Assembly (NCBI RefSeq): GCF_042665595.1
Contig: NZ_JBHTCT010000005.1
Coordinates: forward strand, 124,001-188,000
Origin: Bhargavaea changchunensis
Lineage (GTDB): Bacteria; Bacillota; Bacilli; Bacillales_A; Planococcaceae
Direction: 5' to 3'
Length of the DNA stretch: 64,000 nucleotides
Both the position numbers and the translations under genes were made by a program. Numbering within the stretch: the first letter of the stretch is position 1; the number at the start of each line of letters is the position of its first letter. Below, in pieces: positions 15,163-23,602 of the stretch. The notes beneath the pieces were generated by a model. That model was given only the letters and a program-made list of their open reading frames with translations, was not told the origin of the DNA and made no database searches.

Positions 15163-15871
15163 GGGACTCATTAAATCATTCGGTGACCTCGAGGTCCTGA
15201 AAGGCATCTCGACCGAAGTGGCTGCCGGCCAGGTCATTGCCGTCATCGGCCCTTCCGGCTCCGGCAAATCGACGTTTCTCCGCTGCCTGAACAAACTGGA
15301 GGAACCGACCGGCGGAACCGTCGAAATCGCCGGGTTCAACATCACCGACAAAAAAGCCGACATCCGGGCCGCGCGCCAGGAAATCGGCATGGTGTTCCAG
15401 CACTTCCACCTATTCCCCCACCTTACCGTCCTCGGCAACCTGACTTATGCGCCGATGAAAGTAAAGGGAGAAACAAAAGCACAGGCGGAGGAAAAGGCAC
15501 GCACCCTCCTCAAGCGCGTCGGCCTTTCCGAAAAGGCTGATTCCTATCCGGCAAGCTTGTCGGGCGGCCAGAAGCAGCGCGTCGCCATCGCCCGCGCTCT
15601 CGCCATGGAACCGAAGCTGATGCTGTTCGACGAACCGACATCCGCCCTCGACCCGGAAATGGTCAAGGAAGTGCTCGACGTCATGAAAGACCTTGCGAAA
15701 AGCGGGATGACAATGATCGTCGTCACCCACGAGATGGGCTTTGCCCGCGAAGTCGCCGATCGCGTCCTGTTTCTCGACCAGGGTAAACTGGTCGAAGAAG
15801 GCACACCGGACGAATTCTTCGGAAATCCGAAGACCGACCGTGCGAGGGACTTTCTTGAGAAAGTGCTCTGA
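15149..15871 (+). CDS. Polar amino-acid ABC transporter ATP-binding protein (GlnQ/ArtR family)
   Basis: A 240-residue ATPase with Walker A GPSGSGKST (34-42), Q-loop Gln84 in the FQHFHLFPHLTVLGN segment typical of GlnQ/HisP, signature LSGGQ (137-141), Walker B LMLFDEP (157-163) followed by TSALDPE, and the H-loop VVTHEMGFAREVADR. These choices (FQHFHLFPH, TSALDPE) identify the polar amino-acid uptake class. GTG start at 15149 with AAAGGAGG 10 bases upstream, inside the end of the permease gene. It is followed by a strong terminator at 15924-15966. Confidence 0.95.
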   Translation: MISVKGLIKSFGDLEVLKGISTEVAAGQVIAVIGPSGSGKSTFLRCLNKLEEPTGGTVEIAGFNITDKKADIRAARQEIGMVFQHFHLFPHLTVLGNLTYAPMKVKGETKAQAEEKARTLLKRVGLSEKADSYPASLSGGQKQRVAIARALAMEPKLMLFDEPTSALDPEMVKEVLDVMKDLAKSGMTMIVVTHEMGFAREVADRVLFLDQGKLVEEGTPDEFFGNPKTDRARDFLEKVL

Positions 15872-15923
15872 GGAGGAGTGCCGGCGGATGGCCACCTTCG
15901 GACATCTTCACACTCACGCCTTT

Positions 15924-15966
15924 ATACGAAAAAGCGATGCCCGCGCGGCATCGCTTTTTTTCGTAT
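15924..15966. terminator. Long terminator hairpin, copy 1 of a repeated element
   Basis: Stem of about 18 base pairs: atacgaaaaagcgatgcc (15924-15941) with its complement ending at 15966, loop cgcgc. The core gcgatgcc-cgcgc-ggcatcgc recurs at 20812-20853 and 24278-24306. It ends the amino-acid importer operon. Confidence 0.85.
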
Positions 15967-16013
15967 GAAAATCGCATCTCTGCCATTCTTCAAACTCAGC
16001 CACCACATTTAAA

Positions 16014-16027
16014 TGTAAACGCACACA
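16014..16027 (+). promoter_or_regulatory. Candidate cre (CcpA) site upstream of the TetR/HyuA operon
   Basis: TGTAAACGCACACA matches the catabolite-responsive element consensus at all but one position (A instead of T at position 10). It lies about 45 bases upstream of the -35 box of the tetR promoter. Consensus match only. Confidence 0.45.
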
Positions 16028-16071
16028 ATAAGCAAGAAAATTTTATTCAATTTATTTTTTCTGAAATATTA

Positions 16072-16127
16072 TTGCTTTCTGTGATATATCATATTATAAT
16101 TTCACCTAACACTCGTTAGGCGGTGAA
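16072..16127 (+). promoter_or_regulatory. Promoter and overlapping palindromic operator of the tetR-NCS1-DUF917-hyuA operon
   Basis: TTGCTT (16072-16077) and TATAAT (16095-16100) are 17 bases apart. Directly downstream is a nested inverted repeat: TTCAC/GTGAA (16101-16105 and 16123-16127) around CTAAC/GTTAG (16106-16110 and 16115-16119). It covers the transcription start and the ribosome site of the regulator, as expected for TetR autoregulation. Confidence 0.7.
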
Positions 16128-16130
16128 TAA

Positions 16131-16724
16131 ATGACTCAAGAGTTATTATTGCAGGCAGCTCTTCAGCTTTATGCAAAGCACGGTTATCAGGGGGCGTCGA
16201 TGAGGAAGATCGCCGAAGAAGTGGGTATCAAGCCTGCGTCGATCTATTTCTTCTTCAAGAATAAGGAAGAATTGTTCCGGGAGGTGTTCAAGCGAGCCCT
16301 GGCCCGGCACAATGAAGCGATGCGGGATGCCCTTCAGCGTCATGCCGATGAGCCTGTCGAGAAAATCTTTGCCGCCATGCTCCGGACGACCGTCGATCAC
16401 CATGCCGGAGACAGGGACGAGATGGCTACCTATATCTCACTTGTTATTTCTCCGCCGACGCCGGACTTCCAGAAGCAGCTGGACGATTATTTCAGTAGCT
16501 TCAGTATCTGGCTGGCGGATGCATTGAATGATGCGTTGCGCCGGGACTTTCCCGACATTACCGAGTCCGAGGCCACTTCGGCGATCGGTCAATATGTTCT
16601 TCTTGCCAACGGCATTTTCTGGAGCATCAACATTTTCAGTCCTAATGAATTGGTCTTCCAGCTGCGGATGGCCGAACAGATGCTGCAAGCTTCATTCACG
16701 GCACTTCAGAAAAAACACAATTAA
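16131..16724 (+). CDS. TetR-family transcriptional regulator
   Basis: A 197-residue one-component regulator. The N-terminal 47 residues are a TetR DNA-binding domain: LLLQAALQLYAKHGYQGASMRKIAEEVGIKPASIYFFFKNKEELF, with the recognition helix around GIKPASIYFFF. The rest is an all-helical ligand and dimer domain. Only 16 bases separate it from the permease gene, so it probably controls its own operon through the palindrome at 16101-16127. The inducer is likely the transported compound or a breakdown product. The promoter also has a candidate cre site upstream. Confidence 0.92.
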   Translation: MTQELLLQAALQLYAKHGYQGASMRKIAEEVGIKPASIYFFFKNKEELFREVFKRALARHNEAMRDALQRHADEPVEKIFAAMLRTTVDHHAGDRDEMATYISLVISPPTPDFQKQLDDYFSSFSIWLADALNDALRRDFPDITESEATSAIGQYVLLANGIFWSINIFSPNELVFQLRMAEQMLQASFTALQKKHN

Positions 16725-16740
16725 AAAGGAGGGAATTCAG

Positions 16741-18078
16741 ATGGAAAACCGATTCAATAATCAATTGGTGGAGGACTACGAGCGGGAACCCGTTCCGCAA
16801 CACAAGAGAAAGGGCTGGATCAAACTATCCATCGTCTGGATCGGCGGCATCGTTGCGCTCTCGGCCACTGCACTTGGCGGCGCTCTGGGGGCAGGCATGG
16901 CGATGGGTGATGCCCTGATTGCGACTTTCATCGGCTGCTTCATCCTCGCCGTGCTGTCCGCATTGTGCTGCACGGTCGGTGCGAAAACCGGGCTCTCCAC
17001 CCCATTTGTCTCGATGTTCGCACTAGGCCGCTATGGCTCCTTTGCCGTTTCCGCGATTGTCGCCATATCGCTTTTCGGGTGGTTCGGTGTACAGCTCGAT
17101 CTATTTGGCTCCAGCCTGCAGAGCATCCTGTTTGACGTATTCGGCTGGAACATAAACCAGAAACTGCTGGTCATCCTTGGCGGCGTTCTCATGACGACCA
17201 CCGCGTTCATCGGCTATAAAGCAATTGAAAAACTGAGCCTGTTCGCAGTTCCGCTCCTGGCCGCGCTGCTCATCGCCTCACTCATGAAAGTTATGAACGG
17301 CAGGGACCTTTCTGAAGTTGCCGCCGCCCCACTGACGAGTGATCCGCTGAGTGTCGGTGTGGCCATCTCCCTGATCATCGGTTCACTTGCAGTCGGCGCA
17401 ATTATCGGCCCCGATATTTCACGTTACGCCAAATCCGTGAAGGATGCAGTGATCTCCTCGTTCGTCGGATTCTTTGTCGGATTCAGCATCGTCCTGATCA
17501 TTGCCGCGCTTCTCGCTAAAGCGACGACACAGGTAGATATCGTGGAAATCATGCTCGGACTCGGCTGGGGCACTGGTGCCTTGCTCATCCTCATCCTTGC
17601 GCAGTGGACGACGAATGACAACAACCTGTACTCCTCGGCGCTTGGTTTCTCCGTCATCTTCCAGAGCGTGCCGAAGTACATCCTGACTATTGCTGCGGGC
17701 GTCATTGGCACCGGGATGGCGGTCGGCGGAATTTACGAGAACTTCATCCCGTTCCTCATATTCCTGAGTGCGCTCATCCCGCCAATCGGAGGCATCTACG
17801 TCGTCGATTATCTGATGAATAAAAAGAAATACAGTTTCGAAAACCTTGCCGACAACGTCCCGGTCAACTGGGGCAGCGCCACAGTGTGGGTGATGGCTGC
17901 CCTCGTTGCCTTTATGACGACGCCCGCACCGAACGGCTTCGGCCTGTTCACCTTCACAGGCGCTTCGGGATTCGACGCATTCCTTGCTGCATGCGTGTTC
18001 CAATTCATCTTCAATAAGTTTTTGCAGGGGGCACCAGCAGTTGTCGCCCTGTCCAACCAAAGGGGGAGCATCAAATGA
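16741..18078 (+). CDS. NCS1-family (CodB-like) nucleobase/hydantoin-type permease
   Basis: A 445-residue membrane protein with about twelve helices of the NCS1 (cytosine/purine/allantoin/hydantoin) family. The start at 16741 is chosen because AAAAAGGAGGG lies upstream; the open frame extends further without a ribosome site. Conserved elements are GALGAGMAMGDALIATFIGCFILAVLSALC, a GWFGVQLDLF motif in helix 3 and GPDISRYAKSVKDAV in helix 6, as in cytosine permeases. NCS1 carriers import aromatic cyclic amides such as cytosine, allantoin or 5-substituted hydantoins by sodium or proton symport. Being between a regulator and DUF917-HyuA, it probably imports the ring compound these enzymes open. 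Confidence 0.88.
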   Translation: MENRFNNQLVEDYEREPVPQHKRKGWIKLSIVWIGGIVALSATALGGALGAGMAMGDALIATFIGCFILAVLSALCCTVGAKTGLSTPFVSMFALGRYGSFAVSAIVAISLFGWFGVQLDLFGSSLQSILFDVFGWNINQKLLVILGGVLMTTTAFIGYKAIEKLSLFAVPLLAALLIASLMKVMNGRDLSEVAAAPLTSDPLSVGVAISLIIGSLAVGAIIGPDISRYAKSVKDAVISSFVGFFVGFSIVLIIAALLAKATTQVDIVEIMLGLGWGTGALLILILAQWTTNDNNLYSSALGFSVIFQSVPKYILTIAAGVIGTGMAVGGIYENFIPFLIFLSALIPPIGGIYVVDYLMNKKKYSFENLADNVPVNWGSATVWVMAALVAFMTTPAPNGFGLFTFTGASGFDAFLAACVFQFIFNKFLQGAPAVVALSNQRGSIK

Positions 18079-19172
18079 GACTGATCGGAAAAGAAGAAAT
18101 CGAGAATATTGCAATCGGCGCGGCGCTATTGGGCACCGGAGGAGGCGGCGACCCCTATATCGGCAAACTGATGGCGATCCAGGCGGTCGAGGAGAACGGG
18201 CCGATCCGACTCCTCAGCCTGGATGAAGTACCGGACGACGCACTGATCGTCCCGTCGGCGATGATGGGCGCCCCGACGGTCATGGTCGAGAAGATTCCGA
18301 GCGGCCATGAGGCACTCGCCGCTTTCAAGTCACTGAAGGACTTCCTCGGTCAAGAGATTTACGCTACGATGCCGATCGAGGCGGGCGGGGTCAACTCCCT
18401 GCTGCCGCTAGCCCTTGCCGCGCAGATCGGTCTTCCGGTCATCGACGCGGACGGGATGGGACGTGCATTCCCGGAGCTTCAGATGGTCACGTTCTACCTG
18501 GAAGGCGCATCCGCCACACCGATGGTCCTGTCTGATGAAAAAGGCAACAGCCTCCTGCTGAACACAATCGACAGCGTATGGGCAGAACGGATCGCCAGAA
18601 GCGTAACAGTCGAGATGGGCGGCTCCGTCATGAATGCAATTTATCCCATGGAAGGCCATTTCGTGAAAAAAGCGTCCATCAAAAACATCCTGACGCTTGA
18701 AGAAGAGATCGGTAGGACCGTCCGTGAAGCAATGAAGCAGAACATCAACCCGATTAAAGACGTACTTGAACTCGTTGGCGGAACCGCCCTTTTCGAAGGT
18801 AAAGTGACCGATATCGATCGTAGGACGGAAGGCGGCTTCGCCAAAGGCACAGCCACAATCGACGGGCTGAACAAAAACAAAGGATCCGATTGCCGTCTCC
18901 ACTTCCAGAACGAACATCTACTATGCGAAGTTGACGGCAAAGTCCGTTGTGTGACGCCTGACCTGATCGCCGTCGTGGATTCGGAGACCGGTATGCCGAT
19001 CACGACGGAAGGACTGCGCTACGGCGCACGTTGCACCGTCATCGGTATACCATGCGATGAAAAGTGGCGCACCGAGAAGGGGATCGCCACCGCAGGCCCG
19101 CGCTATTTCGGCTACGACACAGACTTCACACCGATTGAACAACTAAACGCGAAAGCAGGGATAACAAAATGA
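18075..19172 (+). CDS. DUF917 family protein (HyuA-associated; S-methylthiohydantoin desulfurase-like)
   Basis: A 365-residue cytosolic protein of the DUF917 family, which is typically encoded next to HyuA-type proteins. The N terminus has a glycine-rich loop LLGTGGGGDPYIGK (about 19-31), followed by PTVMVEKIPSG, the conserved MPIEAGGVNSLLPLALAAQIGLPVIDADGMGRAFPELQMVTF segment, and a beta-rich C-terminal domain with CVTPDLIAVVDSETGMPITTE. The family appears in some databases under an S-methylthiohydantoin-related name, but its reaction is not generally established. It overlaps the permease by 4 bases and the hyuA-like gene by 4 bases, so all three form one translational unit. Confidence 0.88.
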   Translation: MRLIGKEEIENIAIGAALLGTGGGGDPYIGKLMAIQAVEENGPIRLLSLDEVPDDALIVPSAMMGAPTVMVEKIPSGHEALAAFKSLKDFLGQEIYATMPIEAGGVNSLLPLALAAQIGLPVIDADGMGRAFPELQMVTFYLEGASATPMVLSDEKGNSLLLNTIDSVWAERIARSVTVEMGGSVMNAIYPMEGHFVKKASIKNILTLEEEIGRTVREAMKQNINPIKDVLELVGGTALFEGKVTDIDRRTEGGFAKGTATIDGLNKNKGSDCRLHFQNEHLLCEVDGKVRCVTPDLIAVVDSETGMPITTEGLRYGARCTVIGIPCDEKWRTEKGIATAGPRYFGYDTDFTPIEQLNAKAGITK

Positions 19173-20749
19173 CAAATTACCGTCTTGGAATTGATGTCGG
19201 TGGAACCCATACCGATGCCGTCATCTTGGATGAAGCTTATCGGGTCATCGCGTCCGTCAAAGCAACGACGACAGTGGACGTCAGCAAAGGGATCTATTCG
19301 GCCATGCGCCAGGTCGTCGAAAAGTCGGGCGTTCCGGTTTCGGACATCCGCCATGCCATGCTCGGCACAACCCACTGCACTAATGCCATCGTTGAGCGAA
19401 AGCGCTTGAACCAGGTTGCAATCATCCGCATCGGCGCCCCTGCGACACTCGCTATCAAACCGCTTGTCGGGGTGCCGGACGACCTGCGGGAGATTCTGGG
19501 CAAGCATACCCACATCGTGCGCGGGGGCCACGAATTCGACGGGCGGGAAATTGCGGAACTGGACGAAGAAAAAATCCGCGCGATTGGACGGGAACTGAAC
19601 GGACAGGTCGATTCCGTCGCTATCACCTCCGTCTTTTCCCCTGTCTCCGCCGTACATGAAGAGCGCGCAGCGGAAATCATTCGCGAAGAGATGGGGCCGG
19701 ATGTCGCCCTGTCCCTCTCAAGTGAAATCGGAAGCGTCGGACTGCTCGAGCGCGAAAACGCGACCATCCTGAATGCTGCCATCGTCAATGTCGCGCGCTC
19801 CACCGCTGACGGGTTCGTCAAGGCGCTTGAACAGGAAGACATCCACGCGGAAATTTTCTTCGGCCAGAATGATGGCACACTGATGTCTGTCGAGTACACC
19901 GTTAAATATCCGATTCTGACGATTGCCTGCGGTCCTACAAACAGCCTTCGGGGCGCAGCCTACCTGACTGATCGACCGGATGCACTTGTCGTCGATGTCG
20001 GCGGTACGACAACGGATGTCGGCGTCCTTGTCGACTCCTTCCCCCGCCAATCTTCCCTTGCAGTGGAGATTGGCGGAGTCCGCACGAACTTTCGCATGCC
20101 GGACATTGCGGCGATCGGTCTCGGAGGAGGGACGATCATCCGCCTGGAAGACGACGGCTCATTCCAAATCGGCCCACAGTCCGTCGGCCACCGCCTGAAC
20201 GAAGAAGGCCTTATCTTCGGCGGTGATACGCTAACGGCCACCGACGTCGCTGCCGCACTCGGAGTCATCGAGCTCGGCGACCGCAACAAGGTGGCACACC
20301 TGGACCGCAGCCTCCTGGAAGCCGTCTACGCCCGCATGGTCGAAATGGTCGAAGAAACAATCGACAAAATGAAGACCAGCGCGGATCCGGTACCCGTCAT
20401 GCTTGTCGGCGGCGGCGGCATCCTCTTCCCGACCCGCTTGAAAGGTGCCTCGGAAGTGATCCGGCCTGAAAACGCAGGGGTCGCCAACGCCATCGGATCC
20501 GCCATTTCACAAGTCAGCGGTCAAGTCGAGAAAATCTTCCTCGTCGACGAAATCGGGCGCGAAGCCGCACTCGAGGAAGCCAAGCGGCTCGCCTTCGAAG
20601 AAGCCGCCAAAGCCGGCGCCGACACCGAATCCCTCATCATCGTTGACTTGGAAGAAGTTCCGCTCTCCTACCTTCCAGGCAACGCCACAAGGATCCGCGC
20701 AAAAGCCGCCGGAGATCTTGCGATGAACAAACAACCGGCGATCCGGTGA
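19169..20749 (+). CDS. Hydantoinase/oxoprolinase-family ATPase (HyuA-like, short form)
   Basis: A 526-residue ASKHA-fold ATPase of the HyuA family. The N-terminal phosphate-binding loop is IDVGGTHTDAVILD (8-21), the conserved LGTTHCTNAIVERK follows (about 65-78), and the second nucleotide motif is VVDVGGTTTDVGV (about 273-285), with GLGGGTIIRLE after it and PVMLVGGGGILFP near the C terminus. Relatives use ATP to open lactam or hydantoin rings, usually with a HyuB partner. No HyuB is present here; DUF917 takes its place. The protein is about 150 residues shorter than the HyuA at 42024-44069. It ends the operon before a terminator at 20812. Confidence 0.88.
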   Translation: MTNYRLGIDVGGTHTDAVILDEAYRVIASVKATTTVDVSKGIYSAMRQVVEKSGVPVSDIRHAMLGTTHCTNAIVERKRLNQVAIIRIGAPATLAIKPLVGVPDDLREILGKHTHIVRGGHEFDGREIAELDEEKIRAIGRELNGQVDSVAITSVFSPVSAVHEERAAEIIREEMGPDVALSLSSEIGSVGLLERENATILNAAIVNVARSTADGFVKALEQEDIHAEIFFGQNDGTLMSVEYTVKYPILTIACGPTNSLRGAAYLTDRPDALVVDVGGTTTDVGVLVDSFPRQSSLAVEIGGVRTNFRMPDIAAIGLGGGTIIRLEDDGSFQIGPQSVGHRLNEEGLIFGGDTLTATDVAAALGVIELGDRNKVAHLDRSLLEAVYARMVEMVEETIDKMKTSADPVPVMLVGGGGILFPTRLKGASEVIRPENAGVANAIGSAISQVSGQVEKIFLVDEIGREAALEEAKRLAFEEAAKAGADTESLIIVDLEEVPLSYLPGNATRIRAKAAGDLAMNKQPAIR

Positions 20750-20811
20750 ACGGATGAATTCTTATACTGCGGACAGGCCATTGAAAGGGCAATCGTCTCT
20801 TTCAAGTCTGT

Positions 20812-20853
20812 ACATGAAAAAGCGATGCCCGCATGGCATCGCTTTTTTCATGT
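20812..20853 (+). terminator. Terminator of the DUF917-hyuA operon, copy 2 of the repeated hairpin
   Basis: Stem acatgaaaaagcgatgcc (20812-20829) with ggcatcgcttttttcatgt (20835-20853), loop cgcat. It has the same core as the terminators at 15924 and 24278. Confidence 0.88.
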
Positions 20854-20915
20854 GACCATCTGCACCGGAGGACACTGACCATCCCAATGTCAATAATCCA
20901 ACCAGGCAGGGTGCA

Positions 20916-21060
20916 GTTTCGTCATTCATGGGCTCAGTTTCATCGTTCACGCCGCCGGTTTCGTCATTCGCAGACAACTTCTCATTGAATGACGAAATAA
21001 CTCGGTCGAATGAAGAAGCTGGACGGCCTAATGACGAACTTCAGGAGCGAATGAAGAAAC
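20916..21060. repeat. Inverted array of 21-bp-period repeats in a 450-base non-coding region
   Basis: The gap 20750-21201 holds no convincing gene. Units beginning gtttcgtcattc start at 20916, 20937 and 20958, 21 bases apart; from 20987 the complementary unit gaatgacgaaat and relatives repeat at roughly the same period to about 21060. The central pair, TTTCGTCATTC (20959-20969) and GAATGACGAAA (20987-20997), can form an 11-bp stem with a 17-base loop. Translation on the minus strand gives an artificial NDETxxx heptad. Confidence 0.7.
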
Positions 21061-21167
21061 AGCAACAGGCAACCACATGCCGCGCCACTGAAATCACTAA
21101 ATGCATCATTGTAAAAGCCGTGGCTTTTTCGACGCCAGTCTGCGGTAAGCGTACACTTCCAGTGCAG

Positions 21168-21191
21168 CAAAAAGCCGGCATCGCTGCCGGC
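21168..21191 (-). terminator. Terminator of the ornithine-cyclodeaminase-like gene
   Basis: Stem gccggca (21174-21180 with 21185-21191), then a T-run on the minus strand, 10 bases past the stop codon. Confidence 0.8.
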
Positions 21192-21201
21192 CCATTCCTA
21201 C

Positions 21202-22197
21202 TTATACCTCAACCTGTACGCCTTGCCTGCCTGCTTCCGCCTTGCGGTAGACGCCCTTGGCCACCGCCAGATCGTAATACGCGGCGCCGACGCATTTGAA
21301 GAAAGTGATCTCTTCTTCGGTTTCCCGGCCGGATACTTGTCCGGTCACAAGGTGCACAAGCTCCCCGTGGAGTTCATCAAATGACCAGGCTCCTGAGCGG
21401 TCGGCATAAATCAGCTCTCCCGCTTCCTCTTTCACGCCATGCAGGTCATCCGCGATGACTTTTGAGCAGCGGCGAATAAATGTCTCGTCCACTTCCCGCA
21501 TGTGCGGCAGATAGGATCCGACCCCATTCACATGCGTCCCCGGACGGATTGTTTCACCGTCAAATACCGGCGTCTCGGAGCGTGTTGCGCAGTTGATGAC
21601 ATCCGCCCTTTTTACCGCCTCATCGACATCACCGACAATCTCGATCGATACTTCAGCCGAGACCCACCCTTCCCTTCTTAGCCGCTCGCCGAATGCTTCC
21701 GCCTTCGAACGCGTCGGGTTGACCAACAGGATTTCCCGAATCTCACGGACAGCCAGCACGCCGAGCACCTGCTCGTATGCCATGCCTCCGGTTCCGATCA
21801 CACACAGGACCGATGCCTCTTTTCTGGCTAGTCGGTCTGTCGCCAGACCGCTCATCGCTCCGGTCCTGAGCCGCGTCAGGTACGATGCGTTTAGCATCGC
21901 CAAGTGACGGCCATCTGTGGCATCAGTCACGAGCACAACGCCCTGAGTGGTCGGCAGCCCGTTTGTTTTCGGGTTCTCAGGGAAGATTGTCACCGTCTTG
22001 TTCGCCGCGATTCCTTCCGACAAGTCCGCGCATGGCATGTACAGCACCGATGCGCTCCGTTCCGGGAATTCGATGACCGTGCGGAGCGGATTTTCGATTT
22101 TCCCGTCCGCAAGAGAATGAAGCGTCGCCTTTACATCGGGGATGGCATCTTCCATCCCGTACATTTCCATGATCTGCTGTTCATTCATGATAATCAA
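21202..22197 (-). CDS. Ornithine cyclodeaminase / mu-crystallin family protein
   Basis: A 331-residue NAD(P)-dependent enzyme of the OCD/mu-crystallin family, which contains ornithine cyclodeaminase, alanine dehydrogenase (archaeal), ketimine reductases and ectoine-degradation EutC-like proteins. The Rossmann loop is VLCVIGTGGMAYEQVLGV (about 133-150), with LTRLRTGAMSGLATDRLAR before it, containing the substrate-binding Arg and Ala-Thr-x-x-x-Ala region, and VNGVGSYLPHMREVD after it. The start is TTG at 22197, 10 bases after AAAGGTGG; the first ATG is too far downstream. It may be co-transcribed with the MHS transporter upstream (gap 47 bases). Exact substrate is undetermined. Confidence 0.87.
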   Translation of the reverse strand: MIIMNEQQIMEMYGMEDAIPDVKATLHSLADGKIENPLRTVIEFPERSASVLYMPCADLSEGIAANKTVTIFPENPKTNGLPTTQGVVLVTDATDGRHLAMLNASYLTRLRTGAMSGLATDRLARKEASVLCVIGTGGMAYEQVLGVLAVREIREILLVNPTRSKAEAFGERLRREGWVSAEVSIEIVGDVDEAVKRADVINCATRSETPVFDGETIRPGTHVNGVGSYLPHMREVDETFIRRCSKVIADDLHGVKEEAGELIYADRSGAWSFDELHGELVHLVTGQVSGRETEEEITFFKCVGAAYYDLAVAKGVYRKAEAGRQGVQVEV

Positions 22198-22244
22198 AAC
22201 GCATTAACCACCTTTTATTGCACGCTTGCCGTTCCGTAACCGAC

Positions 22245-23573
22245 TCAGACAAGTTGCTTTTCTGTGAGTTTCCCCTTGGCGTCAAGAACCTCCGTCTCTT
22301 CATCCAGCTGCTGGTTGCTGCGGTCGCGTACTGCCCAGATGGCAACGAGCGAAACAACCGCCGTGAAGATGATGTAGAGTGCGACCGGCACGTAGGAGTT
22401 GTTGAACTGCATCAGAAGTGCTGTCGCAATCAGCGGAGCCGTCCCCCCGGCCGCCGCTGCACCGATCTGATAACCGAGCGTGATGCCCGTGTACCGCACT
22501 TCCGCAGAGAAGATTTCCGAGAACATCGTTCCAAGCACGGCCGTGATTGGCGCCCAGATGACGCCAAGCCCGATGATGGTCGCGAGGAACATCATGATAT
22601 TGGACCCTTCATGGAGCATCCAGAAGTACGGGAAGGCAAATAGGATCATGCCGACCGCTCCCCAGATATACAGCGGCTTGCGGCCGACTTTGTCGGACAG
22701 CTTGCCCATGATTGGGATGAGGATCGTCGTGATAATGGTCGCGACCATGACCGCATTCAGCACCTCACTGTTCGTGTGGCCGACATTGCTTGTCGCATAC
22801 GATACGACGAATGTACCGAAGATGTAGAACGGCGCCGTCTCGACGACTTTTGCCCCGACCGCGATCAGTACTTCACGCCAATGATGCTTGAGTGTGTGGA
22901 CGAGCGGCACTTTCGGTGCCGAACCTTCCGCCTGGACCTTCTTGAACGATGGCGTCTCCTCGATCCCCTTCCGGATCCAAAGCCCGAAGATGACGAGCAG
23001 CGCACTTAGAAGGAATGGCACGCGCCAGCCCCAGCTCATGAACGCGTCTTCCGGCAGCAGCGTCATGACGGACAGCGCCAGCGTCCCGAGCACCATGCCG
23101 ATCGTGACGCCCATCTGCGGCACGGAACCGAAAAAGCCCCGCTGGTCCTTTGGTGCATATTCCACGGCGAGTAGCATCGCACCGCCCCATTCCCCGCCGA
23201 TGCCGAGCCCCTGGATCAGGCGGAGTGTAATCAGCAGGATCGGTGCCCAGATGCCGATTGCGTAGTACGTCGGCAAAAGCCCCATCGCGAATGTCGCAAT
23301 TCCCATCAGGCTAAGCGTCAGGACGAGCGTTTTTTTCCGTCCTATCCTGTCCCCGATATGGCTGAAGATCACCCCGCCAAGCGGTCGGATAAAGAATGAC
23401 AGCGCGAATGAAGCATACGCCAGAATCAATCCGATCGACGGATCTTCCGCAACAAAGAACATCGTATTGAAGACGAGCGCAGCGACCGTTCCGTACAGGA
23501 AGTAATCGAACCACTCGATGGAGCTTCCGACGAGGCTGGCGATCAGCACGCGCCTCATGTCCTTGTCTTTCAT
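22245..23573 (-). CDS. MFS transporter, metabolite:H+ symporter (MHS) family
   Basis: A 442-residue twelve-helix carrier of the MHS family (relatives: ShiA, ProP, KgtP, CitA). Diagnostic signatures are SLVGSSIEWFDYFLYGTVAALVF at the start, RPLGGVIFSHIGDRIGRKKTL in the first cytoplasmic loop, and RLIQGLGIGGEWGGAMLLAVEYAP in helix 4-5. Such carriers import organic acids, betaines or amino-acid-like osmolytes with protons. GGGGGAA precedes the ATG. Divergent from an XRE-cupin regulator, with a promoter region containing two abutting palindromes (23603-23636), so it is the probable target of that regulator. Confidence 0.92.
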   Translation of the reverse strand: MKDKDMRRVLIASLVGSSIEWFDYFLYGTVAALVFNTMFFVAEDPSIGLILAYASFALSFFIRPLGGVIFSHIGDRIGRKKTLVLTLSLMGIATFAMGLLPTYYAIGIWAPILLITLRLIQGLGIGGEWGGAMLLAVEYAPKDQRGFFGSVPQMGVTIGMVLGTLALSVMTLLPEDAFMSWGWRVPFLLSALLVIFGLWIRKGIEETPSFKKVQAEGSAPKVPLVHTLKHHWREVLIAVGAKVVETAPFYIFGTFVVSYATSNVGHTNSEVLNAVMVATIITTILIPIMGKLSDKVGRKPLYIWGAVGMILFAFPYFWMLHEGSNIMMFLATIIGLGVIWAPITAVLGTMFSEIFSAEVRYTGITLGYQIGAAAAGGTAPLIATALLMQFNNSYVPVALYIIFTAVVSLVAIWAVRDRSNQQLDEETEVLDAKGKLTEKQLV

Positions 23574-23602
23574 ATAACTTCCCCCTAATCCCCATATAAA
23601 AG

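Noticed and set aside
15888..15968. 26-codon frame with a strong GAGGAGGAG upstream, after the amino-acid ABC ATPase
   Set aside because: Most of it lies within the terminator hairpin at 15924-15966, and the purine-rich motif follows directly on the preceding stop. A conserved peptide here is unlikely.
20762..20977. Small minus-strand frame with NDETxxx heptad repeats
   Set aside because: The heptads come from the 21-bp DNA repeat array, the frame also reads through a terminator, and there is no ribosome site. Treated as a DNA repeat, not a gene.
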